From Piper betle (taxonomy: Eukaryota; Streptophyta; Magnoliopsida; Piperales; Piperaceae), in assembly GCA_033002965.1 (NCBI GenBank), contig JAURVB010012355.1, positions 46,876 through 110,875 on the forward strand: DNA of 64,000 nt, written 5' to 3'. Under the pieces are notes generated by a model, which was given only the letters and a program-made list of their open reading frames with translations, was not told the origin of the DNA and did not search any database. Positions 13,301 through 26,179 of this stretch are shown in pieces. A program made the translations under genes and the position numbers. The first letter of the stretch is position 1. Every line of letters begins with the position of its first letter.

Positions 13301-15973
13301 AGTGAAGAGTACCCTCATGCAAAGATACTTAAAAATTTGGTGAGACCCTATGACAGGAGGTCACACCTTATCAAATGAAGCCTAAATGGTGTACAGAGGG
13401 ATTGATGTACAGTGTACATAGCAAAAAAAATGCAAACTATATTTCGCCGATTCTTCTTCCAGACTTGCAAAAAATCGGCAAGGGGGCTAATGTTCGTCCA
13501 AACCATGTGATCAAACGTCGGTTGAGCCTATGCCTTCACAACTAATCATCAGAAATATTCTGCAGTGGTCCAAGATCTAAGGAAAAAGACAAGAAGGAGA
13601 GGATAATAAGGGCTGGTGAGGATTTTGGGGGCTTGAAATGAGGAAACAAAAATGGTTGGATAGGTGAGGATTCAATGGTCGTAATCAAGAACTGTACAAG
13701 GGAGAGTTCTATAAAAGAACTACATTAACGTGAAGAAAGGGGGGCTTGTTAAATTGAAGAAATGAAAAGGAAGAAGTAGAAAAAGAGAAGAAAGAGAAGG
13801 GGAGAAGCCCCTCGCTGGAGATCCATCTTTGGCGACCCCCAAGTCCACCCAGTAGTGCATAGCTTAAAATGCCCCCGACATAATCTGACTGACCACCACC
13901 GCATGAGAGCCTTGTCATGCCAAAGAAATAATCACAAAGGGTTGTCTTTACTATTTTACAGGTTATTTCAATTGTTGTTCGGAGTGCTCGTTACCTATTC
14001 GTGAAGCCCCTCCTGCACTTTGTTGTAGAGTCGCCGGAATTGCAGACGCCCTCCATTTCACTGCCCAGATCCCCTGCCGTGAAGGAGGATTGTTGGACTT
14101 TTGCTATACTAAGGCTTTGGATCCACTGCTCAACCTCCCTTGTTTGAAGCCTCGTCGTTGCATCGTCACGAAGTTGAAGCCCGACTTGCTAGTTTGTTGC
14201 TGCCTTGCTCGTGCCACTACCAGAGCCCCTTCACATCACTTTGCTGTTTGGAGCCTTGGAGCCACCATCCTGCCTTATCGCTATTCGTTGTCGGGAGGAA
14301 TGCTACAAAGTGCTCGTCTGCTGCTGTCTAGTCGTGCCATCCTCAAGATCTGCTGAGTTGGGTCTTGCTCACCTTATTGCCTATCATTGCACCACTACTG
14401 TCACCCACGTCTTGCTTCTGTGATCTTCAACTTTGGATGGAAATGATACAGCAACACGACAACAATTACTTATGAACACTCCAAACAACACCTAATAAGG
14501 CTCCTCCGCAATCCCAACAACAATGCTTCAAAAACTCCTCTCCTTGGCAAAGTACTAGATGACAAGATATGGTTATGCAACAAGTTGGTGGTGACGAGAC
14601 TTAAAATACAAACATCAACAATATGACTTGGTCTTATGCCAACAACTAGCAAACTTGCAACTCTGGCAGGGCATATGAACAATTATCTTGATCTTGGTGG
14701 ACTCCCCCTGATTGCATTGTTGCCTTACCAAAGCTGGGTTTTTCTAAGGAGTCTATCTTGCCTAGAGGCTTTGCCAGAACATTGCCATTAAGTTTTGCTA
14801 CTCACTAGCTAAATGTCTGGTTGCTGCTTGGAGTTGTAAAGCCAGAACAAATCAGCGTCAGGATCGCCTTCGCTGCCATGAGATGTCACTAGAAAGAAGA
14901 GGTTTCGATGAGAGAAACGAGCAGTAGTTTTGAATTTGGTCAAGTTCACTTTGTTCCCTTCCTTGATCGCGATCAATCACTCTTACAAGTTAATCTTCTA
15001 GATACCTTGCTAAGTTGTGCTAACTGTATCTATTTTTTCGACCATTACTTGCAATTCAAGACCTGCGACAGACCCAATTGATTTTGACACACCAAACTAG
15101 ACAATTGCCCGTGTACACCATTGATTTGGTCCAGCATTATTTTCAACTCCAACTAGACTGATATAACGGTGAATTTTTTTGGAATACTACAAGTAGAAGC
15201 TTTGAAGCTCTTAAGGAATAAATTATGCATGGAGTCAAAGAAATGAAGTGGCAAAAGAATTGAAAATTAGTGGATTATGAGTACCGTGGATTGACTTAGG
15301 GATTTAAGTTAAACCCTAATGAACCATATAAAATTTCCTACGTGTTATTTTGTACACGTGACATTCTATTTTTATCACACTATCTCTTTTCGCGGCAAGG
15401 GCGCTTTGATCCCCCGAACTCTCAAACCAAGATCGAAAAAACGTGATCCTTGGGGGCCGACGATCCTGCACCCAAACATTCTGTAAGGACTTTTTAGAAC
15501 TTTTTTTCCCTTTGTATTTCTTTGTCCCTTTAGGGGTTCTTAAAATAAAATTTTGCTTTATCAAAAAAAAAAAAAAAGCCACATTCTTCAACTCAGCTTC
15601 ATGCTTCACAAAACGACATATTACCAAACTTTGGAACCAATTAGTGACTGTCCGTTCATCACTACATTTCTTTTTTTAATTTAATCTTTCAAATAAAAAA
15701 ACAGCAAAGCTCGCTCGACAAAAACAAAAATTGAGCATTCAACTAGCCGAATTCTAATGATTTCAATCAAATAATATCTCAATGCATCAAAAAGAACACC
15801 ATCATCATCATCATCTAGTCCGCATTTGAAAAGGGAAAAAAAGAGCAGCAAATGCGTACGTCTTTGAATTGGAGGAGGCCGAGGTCGCCGAGGTAGGAGA
15901 CGGTGCGGTGGGCGGACTCGACGGGGATGATGAGCTGCACCAACTGCATCGGCTCCGACCTCATCAGATCCAT
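1341..15973 (-). CDS. VHA-a: V-type proton ATPase subunit a (Vo sector, 100 kDa), 18 exons
   Basis: Membrane subunit of the vacuolar H+-ATPase; its C-terminal half forms the proton half-channels. Exons: 15973-15860, 9089-9045, 7779-7658, 7566-7459, 6614-6504, 6407-6234, 5708-5571, 5336-5229, 5122-5015, 4932-4784, 4414-4261, 3247-3087, 2956-2750, 2642-2459, 2372-2289, 2198-2002, 1724-1665, 1545-1341. All phases join. The product is about 809 residues, close to the usual 810-820. Family landmarks seen: [14 protein letters not shown] at the N-terminus, [58 protein letters not shown] and [12 protein letters not shown], whose Arg matches the essential proton-path arginine. It looks closest to the vacuolar a2/a3 clade (inference). 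Exon 3 lacks one base in a T run (7739-7744), breaking the frame near residue 67. Intron 12 has a GC donor. An out-of-frame ATG lies 10 bases upstream of the chosen start. Confidence 0.93.
3081..3088 (-). other. GC-AG intron donor after V-ATPase exon 12
   Basis: Exon 12 ends TGC AG followed by GCAAGT on the minus strand. With exon 13 starting T GAT GCA this gives an in-frame SCSDAS. The AG/GCAAGT form is the consensus of the rare GC-AG intron class. No nearby GT donor keeps the frame. Confidence 0.75.
5938..6062 (+). repeat. Dispersed repeat, copy 1 (V-ATPase intron 6)
   Basis: About 120 bp starting GCATTGC then GTCCCAAG, a GGAT, an AGGAGGGTT block and TCCAAC, ending near AGGATCCA. The same order of blocks recurs at 32063-32200 in the same orientation. 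It looks like a short dispersed retroelement piece; I cannot name the family. Confidence 0.5.
8288..8363. repeat. Purine-rich GGGA/GGA microsatellite
   Basis: A run of GGGAGGAGGGAGG-type units inside V-ATPase intron 2. Reading frames here encode only Pro/Ser/Leu low complexity and are not genes. Confidence 0.9.
9301..9750 (+). mobile_element. LINE ORF2 3' end remnant (zf-RVT region)
   Basis: Plus-strand frame, with two in-frame stops, reading like the C-terminal part of plant non-LTR reverse transcriptases. It has a zinc-binding module ([13 protein letters not shown], then a tyrosine and [11 protein letters not shown]) followed by [14 protein letters not shown], the usual sequence near the end of ORF2. 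Only the 3' end is present, as expected for 5'-truncated LINE insertions. It lies in V-ATPase intron 1 and abuts the gypsy fragment. Confidence 0.7.
9755..11420 (-). pseudogene. Ty3/gypsy gag remnant
   Basis: Broken minus-strand frames that read in order as a gypsy gag. First comes a low-complexity N-terminus ([16 protein letters not shown] at 11382), then a Pro/Val-rich linker, then a Retrotrans_gag core at 10695-10429 ([44 protein letters not shown]). A C-terminal stretch around 9937 follows, with [17 protein letters not shown], the histidine/cysteine module before protease in this lineage. Several stops and frame changes show decay. No protease, RT or integrase follows; the LINE remnant begins there. 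The frame points away from the LTR at 11692-12760, so that LTR is its 5' LTR. Confidence 0.75.
11662..11691 (-). other. Primer-binding-site region of the gypsy element
   Basis: Directly inside the LTR, in element orientation, the sequence reads TAATTTTGGCGACTCCACTG. This position and the TGGCGACTCC block are typical of gypsy priming sites. The tRNA was not identified. Confidence 0.5.
11692..12760 (-). repeat. LTR of the gypsy-type element, left copy (minus orientation)
   Basis: About 1069 bp, with TGTTCG at its 5' end (12760) and CGAACA at its 3' end (11692) in element orientation: perfect 6 bp terminal inverted repeats ending in TG/CA. Most of it matches, inverted and with noticeable divergence, the LTR at 13491-15478. 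Matching blocks run 11830-12480 against 14740-15400 and 12510-12760 against 13491-13740. The divergence implies an old insertion. Confidence 0.8.
13142..13321 (+). pseudogene. Captured serine hydroxymethyltransferase fragment
   Basis: About 60 residues closely resemble the N-terminal part of plant mitochondrial-type [21 protein letters not shown], then [18 protein letters not shown] and [11 protein letters not shown]. The frame runs from 12929 to 13378, but the 70 residues before the SHMT part and the tail after it are unrelated to SHMT. Only a slice of the roughly 470-residue enzyme is present and the cofactor lysine region is absent, so it cannot be an active enzyme. It lies between two inverted LTRs and ends about 160 bp before a polypurine tract, which fits transduction of host sequence by an LTR element. 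The sense strand is opposite to the host V-ATPase gene. Confidence 0.8.
13480..13490 (+). other. Polypurine tract before the right LTR
   Basis: AAGGGGG followed by CTAA directly before the TGTTCG start of the LTR at 13491, the expected position for the plus-strand primer of an LTR retrotransposon. Confidence 0.6.
13491..15478 (+). repeat. LTR of the same gypsy family, right copy (plus orientation)
   Basis: Begins TGTTCGTCCAAACC and ends CCCAAACA. It matches the left LTR in inverted orientation but carries an extra segment of about 950 bp (13748-14700) absent from the left copy: either an insertion here or a deletion there. With the polypurine tract just before it, it behaves as the 3' LTR of a plus-strand element whose internal region is reduced to about 730 bp including the SHMT slice. 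Confidence 0.75.
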
Positions 15974-16937
15974 GGCCGGGCATCAACCTCCCCCGCCGCC
16001 CCTCGCCGCCGTATCTATCCTTCTCCTCCCAAATTCTTACAAGAAGATTGTTCGATTGGGTGCGAAGAAGAAGGGTTTCGACGGAATCGATCGATCGAAG
16101 CTCAATCAATCAATCAACGTTGATTGCAGAGAAGCCGAGAAGAAGAAACAAACGGTTGGGGGCATGAACGGTCACGTTTTGGCAACGGGTAGTCGGTCAC
16201 GGGCCTCGTTGTGTTTTACGGACCCTTTTGAGGACATGTTCTTGACACGTGGCATAATCTTGTCTACCTACCTCGATAAATTAGGGGTACAAGCCATTTA
16301 TATCACTCTTAACTACAACACACACTCAATTATTTTTTAATAATTAATATTCTTCACATATTACATTAATTTATTCACCGCGATGTCTTAACTCTTAACT
16401 ATTAAAGGGTTGAAGGCTATATCTAATAATAAATTAATAATTTGAACAATACACCCCTGATTTTTTCTTTCAAGTGAACCGTTTAATTTTTTGTGTTATT
16501 ACTACGGCTAAACGATTCTCTTTAGATAGTTCATTTAACTTAAGAATAACTATCAAAATTTGGATCAAACCACACATTGTACTAAGCTGGGCCTTATAAT
16601 TTCTTAGACGAAAGAAAATTAATTTCCTCAGTAATCAATAATTAAAAAAAAATTCATTAACAGTCCACACCACAGTTGATACTATTTAATAAAAAATTTT
16701 GTGAAAAATATTTTCTAATTTATTTATACGAGGAATTATAATGGGTTCCAAGAAGTTAGCATTTATTGTTATTATTTATTAATTTCTCAACCTTTTTTCC
16801 GTACACGGCTATCGAATTTTAACTCCTTTGTGTTGGCTCATTATTATATTTTTTTCTTTTTTAACTCTTTAAATTTTGTGTTGGTTTACTGTTATGTTAT
16901 CCATTTTTACTGTTATGTTATCCTATCCTTTTGAAAG
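15974..16937. other. 5' flank / promoter region of V-ATPase gene
   Basis: Intergenic sequence between the V-ATPase start codon and the copia element. The first 150 bp hold a GC-rich leader; beyond about 16330 it is AT-rich. No gene seen. The copia insertion lies just under 1 kb from the start codon and may sit within the promoter. Confidence 0.5.
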
Positions 16938-17115
16938 TGAGAAGAATTGAACTTTCATTGAGAAGAAAAGATTTACAGCAATGAGGAGGGGTTTTATATC
17001 TACATAACTTGATAGGCAAGCATCTCAACATTCCTATTTTTGAAAACTAAGACATTTACAGAAATACCCTCCCTTATACATTCCAAACATTACACTATCT
17101 TATACATTCCTAACA
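16938..17115 (-). repeat. Copia 3' LTR
   Basis: 178 bp, TG...CA in element orientation. The polyprotein stop codon (17100-17102) lies just inside this LTR, so the polypurine tract and the LTR edge are both translated. Confidence 0.95.
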
Positions 17116-19547
17116 TCCCCCCTCAAGCGAGACAATGGCACAATGCCGAGCTTGAAGACGTTGGCAGAGAAAGGGCGAAGCAGCAAAGCTTTGGTGAACA
17201 TATCAGCCAACTGTTCTGATGAAGAAACATGTTGTGTTTGTAATTTATGCAAAGCAACCTGCTCCCTAACATAATGATAATCAATTTCAATGTGTTTGGA
17301 ACGAGCATGAAAAACAGGATTCACAGTTAACTGTAAGGCACTAAGATTATCACAGAACAGAATTGGACAAGATGGTTGTGAGATATGAAGATCAGTGAGA
17401 AGATATGACAACCAAGTAATTTCAGCAGCAGTGGTGGCCATAGCTCGATATTCTGCTTCAGTGCTACTACGAGAAACAGTTGGTTGTTTCTTGGCAGACC
17501 AGGAGATGCAATTAGCACCAAGAAAGGTACAAAAACCAGTGGTAGAACGCCGTGTTTGAGCACAACCAGCCCAATCAGAATCAGAATAAGCACGAAGAGA
17601 GAAATCAGTGTGAGAGGATAAAAATTGACCATGATCAATGGTGCCTTTTACATATCTAAGAATCCTCTTTACTTGGGAAAAATGGAAATCAGTTGGTTGC
17701 TGCATGTGTTGACAGACAGAATTTACAGCAAAAGAAATGTCAGGTCGAGTAAAGGTAAGATATTGAAGAGATCCAACAAGTTGTCTATACAAAGTGGGAT
17801 CATGAAATGGAGGAGAATTGTCTGGTGGTTGAAGCTTATAGGCAATTGGAGTTGAGAGAGGTTTGGCATCAAGAAGACCTGCCTTCTTTAAAAGGGAAAG
17901 AGCATATCGTTGTTGAGACAGGAAAAGACCATCAGGCAAGGATTGAACCTGAATCCCAAGAAAATAGTGGACATGACCAAGATTTTTCATTGCAAATGCA
18001 GTATTCAGTTCCTGTAAAAATCGATCAAGTAGAGGAGAAGCATTCCCTGTGATTAACATATCATCTACATATAGAAGTAGGACAACCAAATCACCATCCT
18101 TGTTAAGAACAAATAGAGAAGGATCAGCAATACTAGAATAAAACCCTTGTGAGAATAAGAAAGAGCTGAATTTATCAAACCAGGCACGTGGAGCTTGTTT
18201 CAAACCATATAAGGCTTTATTTAACTTGCAAACATAGGATTTATGAACTGAGTGTTTAAAGCCTGGTGGTTGAGAAACATAAATAGTTTCCTGAAGCTCT
18301 CCTTGTAAAAAAGCATTTTTAACATCGAATTGGCAAATTTTCCATTTCTTGACAGCAGCAAGAGAAAGGACAGTGCGAATAGTTGCTGGTTTAACAACAG
18401 GTGAAAAGGTTTCAGAAAAATCTACTCCATGCTGATTGAAGCCTTTTGCAACAAGTCGTGCTTTAAAACGATCAATTGTATCATCTGCATTGTATTTGAC
18501 ACGAAAAACCCACTTTGTTCCTATAACATTCATATCAGAGGATTTTGGAACTAACTCCCATGTGTTATTTTCCTCTAAAGCCTGAAGTTCTTCTTTCATA
18601 GCTTGTAGCCAACCAGGATGATCAAGAGCTTCTTTAATAGTCTGAGGTTCAAGAGCAATGTGATCAGGTTTTGTGGTAACCATTAAGGCATATTTTGGAT
18701 TAGGTTTAACAACACCTAACTGAGACCTGGTGACCATGGAGTGACGAGGTTTGTCAGGAAGGACTGAATGATCATGACTAGGATGAGGAGAATTAGGAGT
18801 GGAAGATGAACAAACAGCAGTAGGGACTGAGAATTCAGAGGAATGTGGATGAAGCAAAATAGGAGATGACTGTGAAGAGGATGATGGAATGACAGCAGGA
18901 GGAGGAATAAGATCTGATGGAGTGATTGTGAAGGGAATCAGATCCATGTAAGTAGAAATGTCTGAGGTAAGTGGAACACAACGAGCAATCTTTTCCTGAG
19001 AAACAGATTTGTAAGGAAAATGTTGCTCATCAAAGAGAACATCTCGAGAAGTAAAAAACTTCTTGGAAGGAATGTGATAACAAAGGTAGCCCTTGTAGTG
19101 AGATCTGTAGCCAAGAAAAACACAAGGCAAAGACCTTGGCAAAAACTTGTGAGCATTTTGAGACCTTAAAGAAGGATAACAGGAGCATCCGAAAACTTTA
19201 AACAATGAGTAGTTAGGTTGTTGTTTGAACAAGGCAAAATAAGGCGAAATGTTCTCTTTTAAAACAGATGAAGGTCTTCTATTCATAAGATAAACTGCTG
19301 TGGAGAAGCTTTGTGTCCAAAAAGAAGATGGAACATCACTATGAAACATTAAGGACAGTCCAACTTCAACAATTGTACGATGCCTTCTTTCAGCCCTACC
19401 ATTCTGCTGGGGTGTATGTGGACAAGAAACTTGATGAATTATACCATTAGACGAACAATAGGATTGCATTTTGGCATATATGAATTCACCACCACCATCA
19501 GATTGTAAACACTTAATATGTGTAGAAAATTGTCGTTGAACATACAT
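17100..19547 (-). CDS. Copia pol: integrase, reverse transcriptase, RNase H
   Basis: 815 codons from an internal ATG, in the same frame as gag and separated from it only by a TGA at 19746-19748. Integrase catalytic core: QSDGGGEF and the NGRAERRHRTIVE glutamate; the first integrase acidic residue lies upstream near WGP and VDDCTRF, in the stretch before the ATG. RT: FDVKNAFLQGEL, then YVDDMLITG. RNase H: AYSDSDWAGC and STEAEYRAMA. All catalytic motifs look intact. The internal ATG is only the longest-frame start; the protein would normally be cut from a polyprotein. Because of the TGA, this copy would need read-through or a trans-supplied polyprotein. Confidence 0.9.
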   Translation of the reverse strand: MYVQRQFSTHIKCLQSDGGGEFIYAKMQSYCSSNGIIHQVSCPHTPQQNGRAERRHRTIVEVGLSLMFHSDVPSSFWTQSFSTAVYLMNRRPSSVLKENISPYFALFKQQPNYSLFKVFGCSCYPSLRSQNAHKFLPRSLPCVFLGYRSHYKGYLCYHIPSKKFFTSRDVLFDEQHFPYKSVSQEKIARCVPLTSDISTYMDLIPFTITPSDLIPPPAVIPSSSSQSSPILLHPHSSEFSVPTAVCSSSTPNSPHPSHDHSVLPDKPRHSMVTRSQLGVVKPNPKYALMVTTKPDHIALEPQTIKEALDHPGWLQAMKEELQALEENNTWELVPKSSDMNVIGTKWVFRVKYNADDTIDRFKARLVAKGFNQHGVDFSETFSPVVKPATIRTVLSLAAVKKWKICQFDVKNAFLQGELQETIYVSQPPGFKHSVHKSYVCKLNKALYGLKQAPRAWFDKFSSFLFSQGFYSSIADPSLFVLNKDGDLVVLLLYVDDMLITGNASPLLDRFLQELNTAFAMKNLGHVHYFLGIQVQSLPDGLFLSQQRYALSLLKKAGLLDAKPLSTPIAYKLQPPDNSPPFHDPTLYRQLVGSLQYLTFTRPDISFAVNSVCQHMQQPTDFHFSQVKRILRYVKGTIDHGQFLSSHTDFSLRAYSDSDWAGCAQTRRSTTGFCTFLGANCISWSAKKQPTVSRSSTEAEYRAMATTAAEITWLSYLLTDLHISQPSCPILFCDNLSALQLTVNPVFHARSKHIEIDYHYVREQVALHKLQTQHVSSSEQLADMFTKALLLRPFSANVFKLGIVPLSRLRGDVRNV

Positions 19548-19745
19548 ATCAAAGGCTAGAAAGACAGAATAAAAATCTGACTTATTTCGTAAAGGATAGA
19601 ACCATGTGAACCTTGTGCAATCATCAACAAATATGACATAGTAGCGAAAATTGTCAATAGAAACAATAGGAGCTGGACCCCAAAGATCACAATGTACTTT
19701 ATCAAAAGGATTAATGCAACTAGTTGGACTGTTTGAGAAGGGTAA

Positions 19746-21457
19746 TCAAGTAGACTTTGCTAGCTGACAACTAGAACAAACAAAGGAAGATTCATCTGCA
19801 TTCTCAAAATCTATTAAGAGTTGATTTTTGAGCTTCAAAAGTACATCAGCAGAGCAATGCCCCAATCTAGAATGCCAGAGAGACAGAGTTGGTTTTTGAG
19901 TTTTGCTGGAATAATAGCCAAAATGCTGAGACTGATGAATCTTGTAGAGACCACCAGCTTTAGATCCTTCAAGAATTATTCGTCCACTCCCTCTGTTAGT
20001 AACAGTAAAACCAGTAGGAGTAAATTGAAAAACACAATTGAAGTCAGTTGTAAACTGACTGATTGATAATAAGTTTTGCTTGAGATCAGGAACATGTAGA
20101 ACATTCTTTAAGGTAATAGATCCAGACGAAGTAGTAAGAGTAACATGACCAATATTCTGAATAGGCAGCTTGTTTCCATTTCCAATTAAAACACTTTCAA
20201 AGCCAGGATAAGTTGTATAAGTGTCGAAGATATGCAGAAAAGGAGTCATATGAGATGACGCACCTGAGTCAGGAAGCCATTGATTAACATCATCAGTCTT
20301 AATTTGAAGAGCACTGAGTGCTTGCTGAACAGCTTTGGGATCAGACTGAAGAGATGGAACTCGAAAGTCCTTGTTAAATCTTTTGAAACACTTATGAGCA
20401 GTGTGACCAGGTTTAAGACAAATTTGACAGATTGTCTTGAAAACCCTAAGAGCTTCCTTTAATTCTTCCTCATTTCGAATAGGTTGCTTAGGACCAAAAG
20501 CCACCGCATTGGAAGTTGGTGAGAATTGTGTTGTGTGTATGGTGGTAGTAGCTGGAGCAAAACCTCTCTTGTCAGAAGAGAAAACTGAAGAAACTGAGTT
20601 TGATTTCAGGCTTTTATGAGCTGCAAATGCAGCTGGAGATACAACATCAGAACTGGATTGAAGAAGAATCCGAGACTCATAACTGTGTAGCATGGATAAA
20701 ATTTCAGAATAGTCAGGTAGAGGTGGTCTGAGAATCATGGTTGTAAACATCTGATAGTTCGTTCCAAGTCCATTTATCATCCAAAAAGATTTTCGATCAT
20801 CAGATAGGGGCTTTCCAATTGCAGCAAGTTCATCACAAATTGTTTTGTACTTGGATAGATAGTCATCAAGAGAGTCATACTGTTCACGCTTTAGAATTTG
20901 CATCTGATGATTTAGAGCAAGTTCCCTATCCATCGTTGCCTTAACAAACGTAGACTTTAAGGCATTCCAAACATCAGTAGCAGAATCAATGCCAATAACT
21001 TGAGCTAAGATTTCTTCACTTAAAGTACCAAGAATCCATCCTTTAATCAGTTTATCAGTTCTTTTCCAAGCACAGTAATCAGAGTTTGGCATGATTTGTG
21101 TAGTAGAATCAGGCAACTGATGAATAATAGTTTGAGGTGGTGAAGGAATTGTACCATCCAAAAAACCAATGCATCCTTGAGATTCAATTAAATTTGTAAT
21201 CTGAGATTCCCACATTAGATAGTTCTTTGCATTGAGCCGAAGAGTAACATAAGAAGGTGCATGAACATGGATAGGATAAGGAAATTTTATCAAACATTGT
21301 GAATTAATAGAACTGGATGCAAATGACTGCCCAGCGACTTGATGAGAATTAAATGTAGGAAACCATGGATATGACATGACATGATCGGCAAAAGAAGAAT
21401 CGATAGTAGATTCTAAAAAGTAGACTGATGAGATTCACCAGAGGAATTTGAAGCCAT
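19746..21457 (-). CDS. Copia gag-protease part of the polyprotein
   Basis: Frame from 21377 covers 543 codons. Domains in order: an N-terminal Gag segment (LNAKNYLMWESQITNLIE), a UBN2-like Gag core, a CCHC zinc knuckle (CQICLKPGHTAHKC), an aspartic protease motif (LPDSGASSHM) and a gag-pre-integrase segment (LWHSRLGHCSADVLLKL). A better start is the ATG at 21457, which opens MASNSSGES. That frame is cut by a stop but rejoins the main frame if the A run at 21415-21419 had one more base. The frame ends at TGA 19746-19748, where the same frame continues into integrase; the TGA is consistent with a CGA-to-TGA transition. Confidence 0.88.
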
Positions 21458-21680
21458 AGTCTTTCAATATCAATAGCAACGAATGACGTATCAAGAAAGC
21501 AGAAAAGTTCACCGAAGAACAGAGTTTTGAAGGCGAGCAGAGTATTTGCCGAGAACAGAGTATTCTGCTTCTTGCCGATCGTTGTTTGAAGAGAAGATCA
21601 AAAAACACCTTGCTCAAGAGGAAAGCGAAGATCTTGGATGAAGAAAGAAGCGGAAGCAAAGATCTAACGCTCTAATGCCA

Positions 21681-21858
21681 TGAGAAGAATTGAACTTTCA
21701 TTGAGAAGAAAAGATTTACAGCAATGAGGAGGGGTTTTATATCTACATAACTTGATAGGCAAGCATCTCAACATTCCTATTTTTGAAAACTAAGACATTT
21801 ACAGAAATACCCTCCCTTATACATTCCAAACATTACACTATCTTATACATTCCTAACA
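21681..21858 (-). repeat. Copia 5' LTR
   Basis: 178 bp, no difference found against the copy at 16938-17115. Followed in element direction by the primer-binding site. Confidence 0.95.
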
Positions 21859-21863
21859 GAAAG

Positions 21864-22284
21864 TACTCTATTGGAGTAGATAATTGTTGAATACATGCGT
21901 GTGGGTAGGCGGAGACGCCAAGGTGGACCTGATGTGCGTGTTTTTATTGATAGATCATCGTGTTTAGAGGTATAACTATTAATTTAATGATTAAAGCATG
22001 CTACTAAAACAATTCTAACGCCAAATGACTTTTTTGGTGTAAAATTACGTGAATGCAATATGTGCATTACAAAAAATAGAGATTATGAGATTCTGTGGTC
22101 TTTGACTAATATTTTATTTTTGTAATAATTCATCTCGTGGAAGCCTGAAGTATTCCACCCAGAAGAAACCATAACTTAAATGCTGTTACATACCAATGTC
22201 ATGCCCCATATTATTCAAGGACAAATAAAAGCACCATAGTTATGTACAAATACCGGCGAAATGATTCACCCATAACAGTTATCA
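21864..22284. other. Spacer between copia element and protease gene
   Basis: About 420 bp, AT-rich, containing the 3' UTR of the minus-strand cysteine protease gene. No coding signal seen. Confidence 0.5.
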
Positions 22285-25274
<2,990 letters not shown>

Positions 25275-25690
25275 AGGGGTGTGGGGAGACGGAAGCGAGC
25301 AAGAATGTGTAAGATAGGATCGGAACGTGGGTGGGATGGCGTCCGAGTCATGCATGCTAACGTAGCGAATGATGTCACTTGACGTGAACTTCATGAGAAG
25401 CCGACAAGTTGGGACACCTCTTCGCTCTGTCAAAGAATCTAAAGATTAGATTTTTTTTGTCTCTATTGGTTGGATATTCTCCGTGCTGATGGATTAGTGT
25501 TGAAATCTGGCTCTGATTCTAATGGACTGATTGGATTGACAGAGTTCAGAGTAAGAAAAAAATTAAGTTTAATTTTTAAATTTTATTTTATTATTTTATT
25601 ATATCTTTTTGTAAGAAATTTAATAGAAATTAATTTAGTTTTATATTATATATAATATGAATTATTACTAACTCAAATTTTTTATAGGAT
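25275..25690. other. 5' flank of the cysteine protease gene
   Basis: Presumed promoter/5' UTR of the minus-strand protease. Plus-strand frames antisense to exon 1 cross it and are shadows of the GC-rich coding strand. No separate gene seen. Confidence 0.5.
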
Positions 25691-26179
25691 TGTTAATAGA
25701 AAGAATTTAGTATTTGGTTTGGCTCGGCTTAATTTAAAATTTGATATTTAAATTTTTGAGTTTGAACTCAATTCAAACTCGAATTTTATAAACCGAACTT
25801 AATTAAAATTGTATTCAATTTAACTCGACTCAATAATATAATATAATAATATATATAAAATAAGATTAAACCCTAAAAAAAAACCCAACAAATATACATA
25901 CAATAGAAATCAAACATAGAAAATTATGTTATTTTTAAAAAATATCAAGAAATTTAAATTGGCTTAATTTAATTTAATTGTATAGAATTTTATTAGATTT
26001 TATTTAGTATTTTGGGGATTTATTTTATTATTATTTACTCGAGTCGGGAGTGAATTAAATTTATTTACAAAATTACCCTTACATTCATTTTCTCCCCCAC
26101 CTAAGCATTGCTTCATCTTCTCTGGGCAGCTGGGCGGCTGGTCCTCCTCTACTTATATTGTGCTCCGCCTCCCCTGTCC

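Larger units (their letters stand above)
16938..21858 (-). mobile_element. Young Ty1/copia LTR retrotransposon, near full length
   Basis: A 4.9 kb element on the minus strand, bounded by 178 bp LTRs at 16938-17115 and 21681-21858 that look identical base for base. A 5 bp target duplication GAAAG is at 16933-16937 and 21859-21863. A primer site resembling the initiator-Met tRNA type (TGGCATTAGAGC) lies at 21669-21680, and a polypurine tract AGGGGGGA at 17116-17123. One coding frame carries gag, protease, integrase, RT and RNase H in copia order. Identical LTRs mean a very recent insertion. It sits between the V-ATPase promoter and the protease gene's 3' end. Confidence 0.95.

Noticed and set aside
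15681..16109. 142-codon minus frame starting MIELRS
   Set aside because: Overlaps V-ATPase exon 1 in another frame; its alternating Arg/Pro content is a shadow of that exon.
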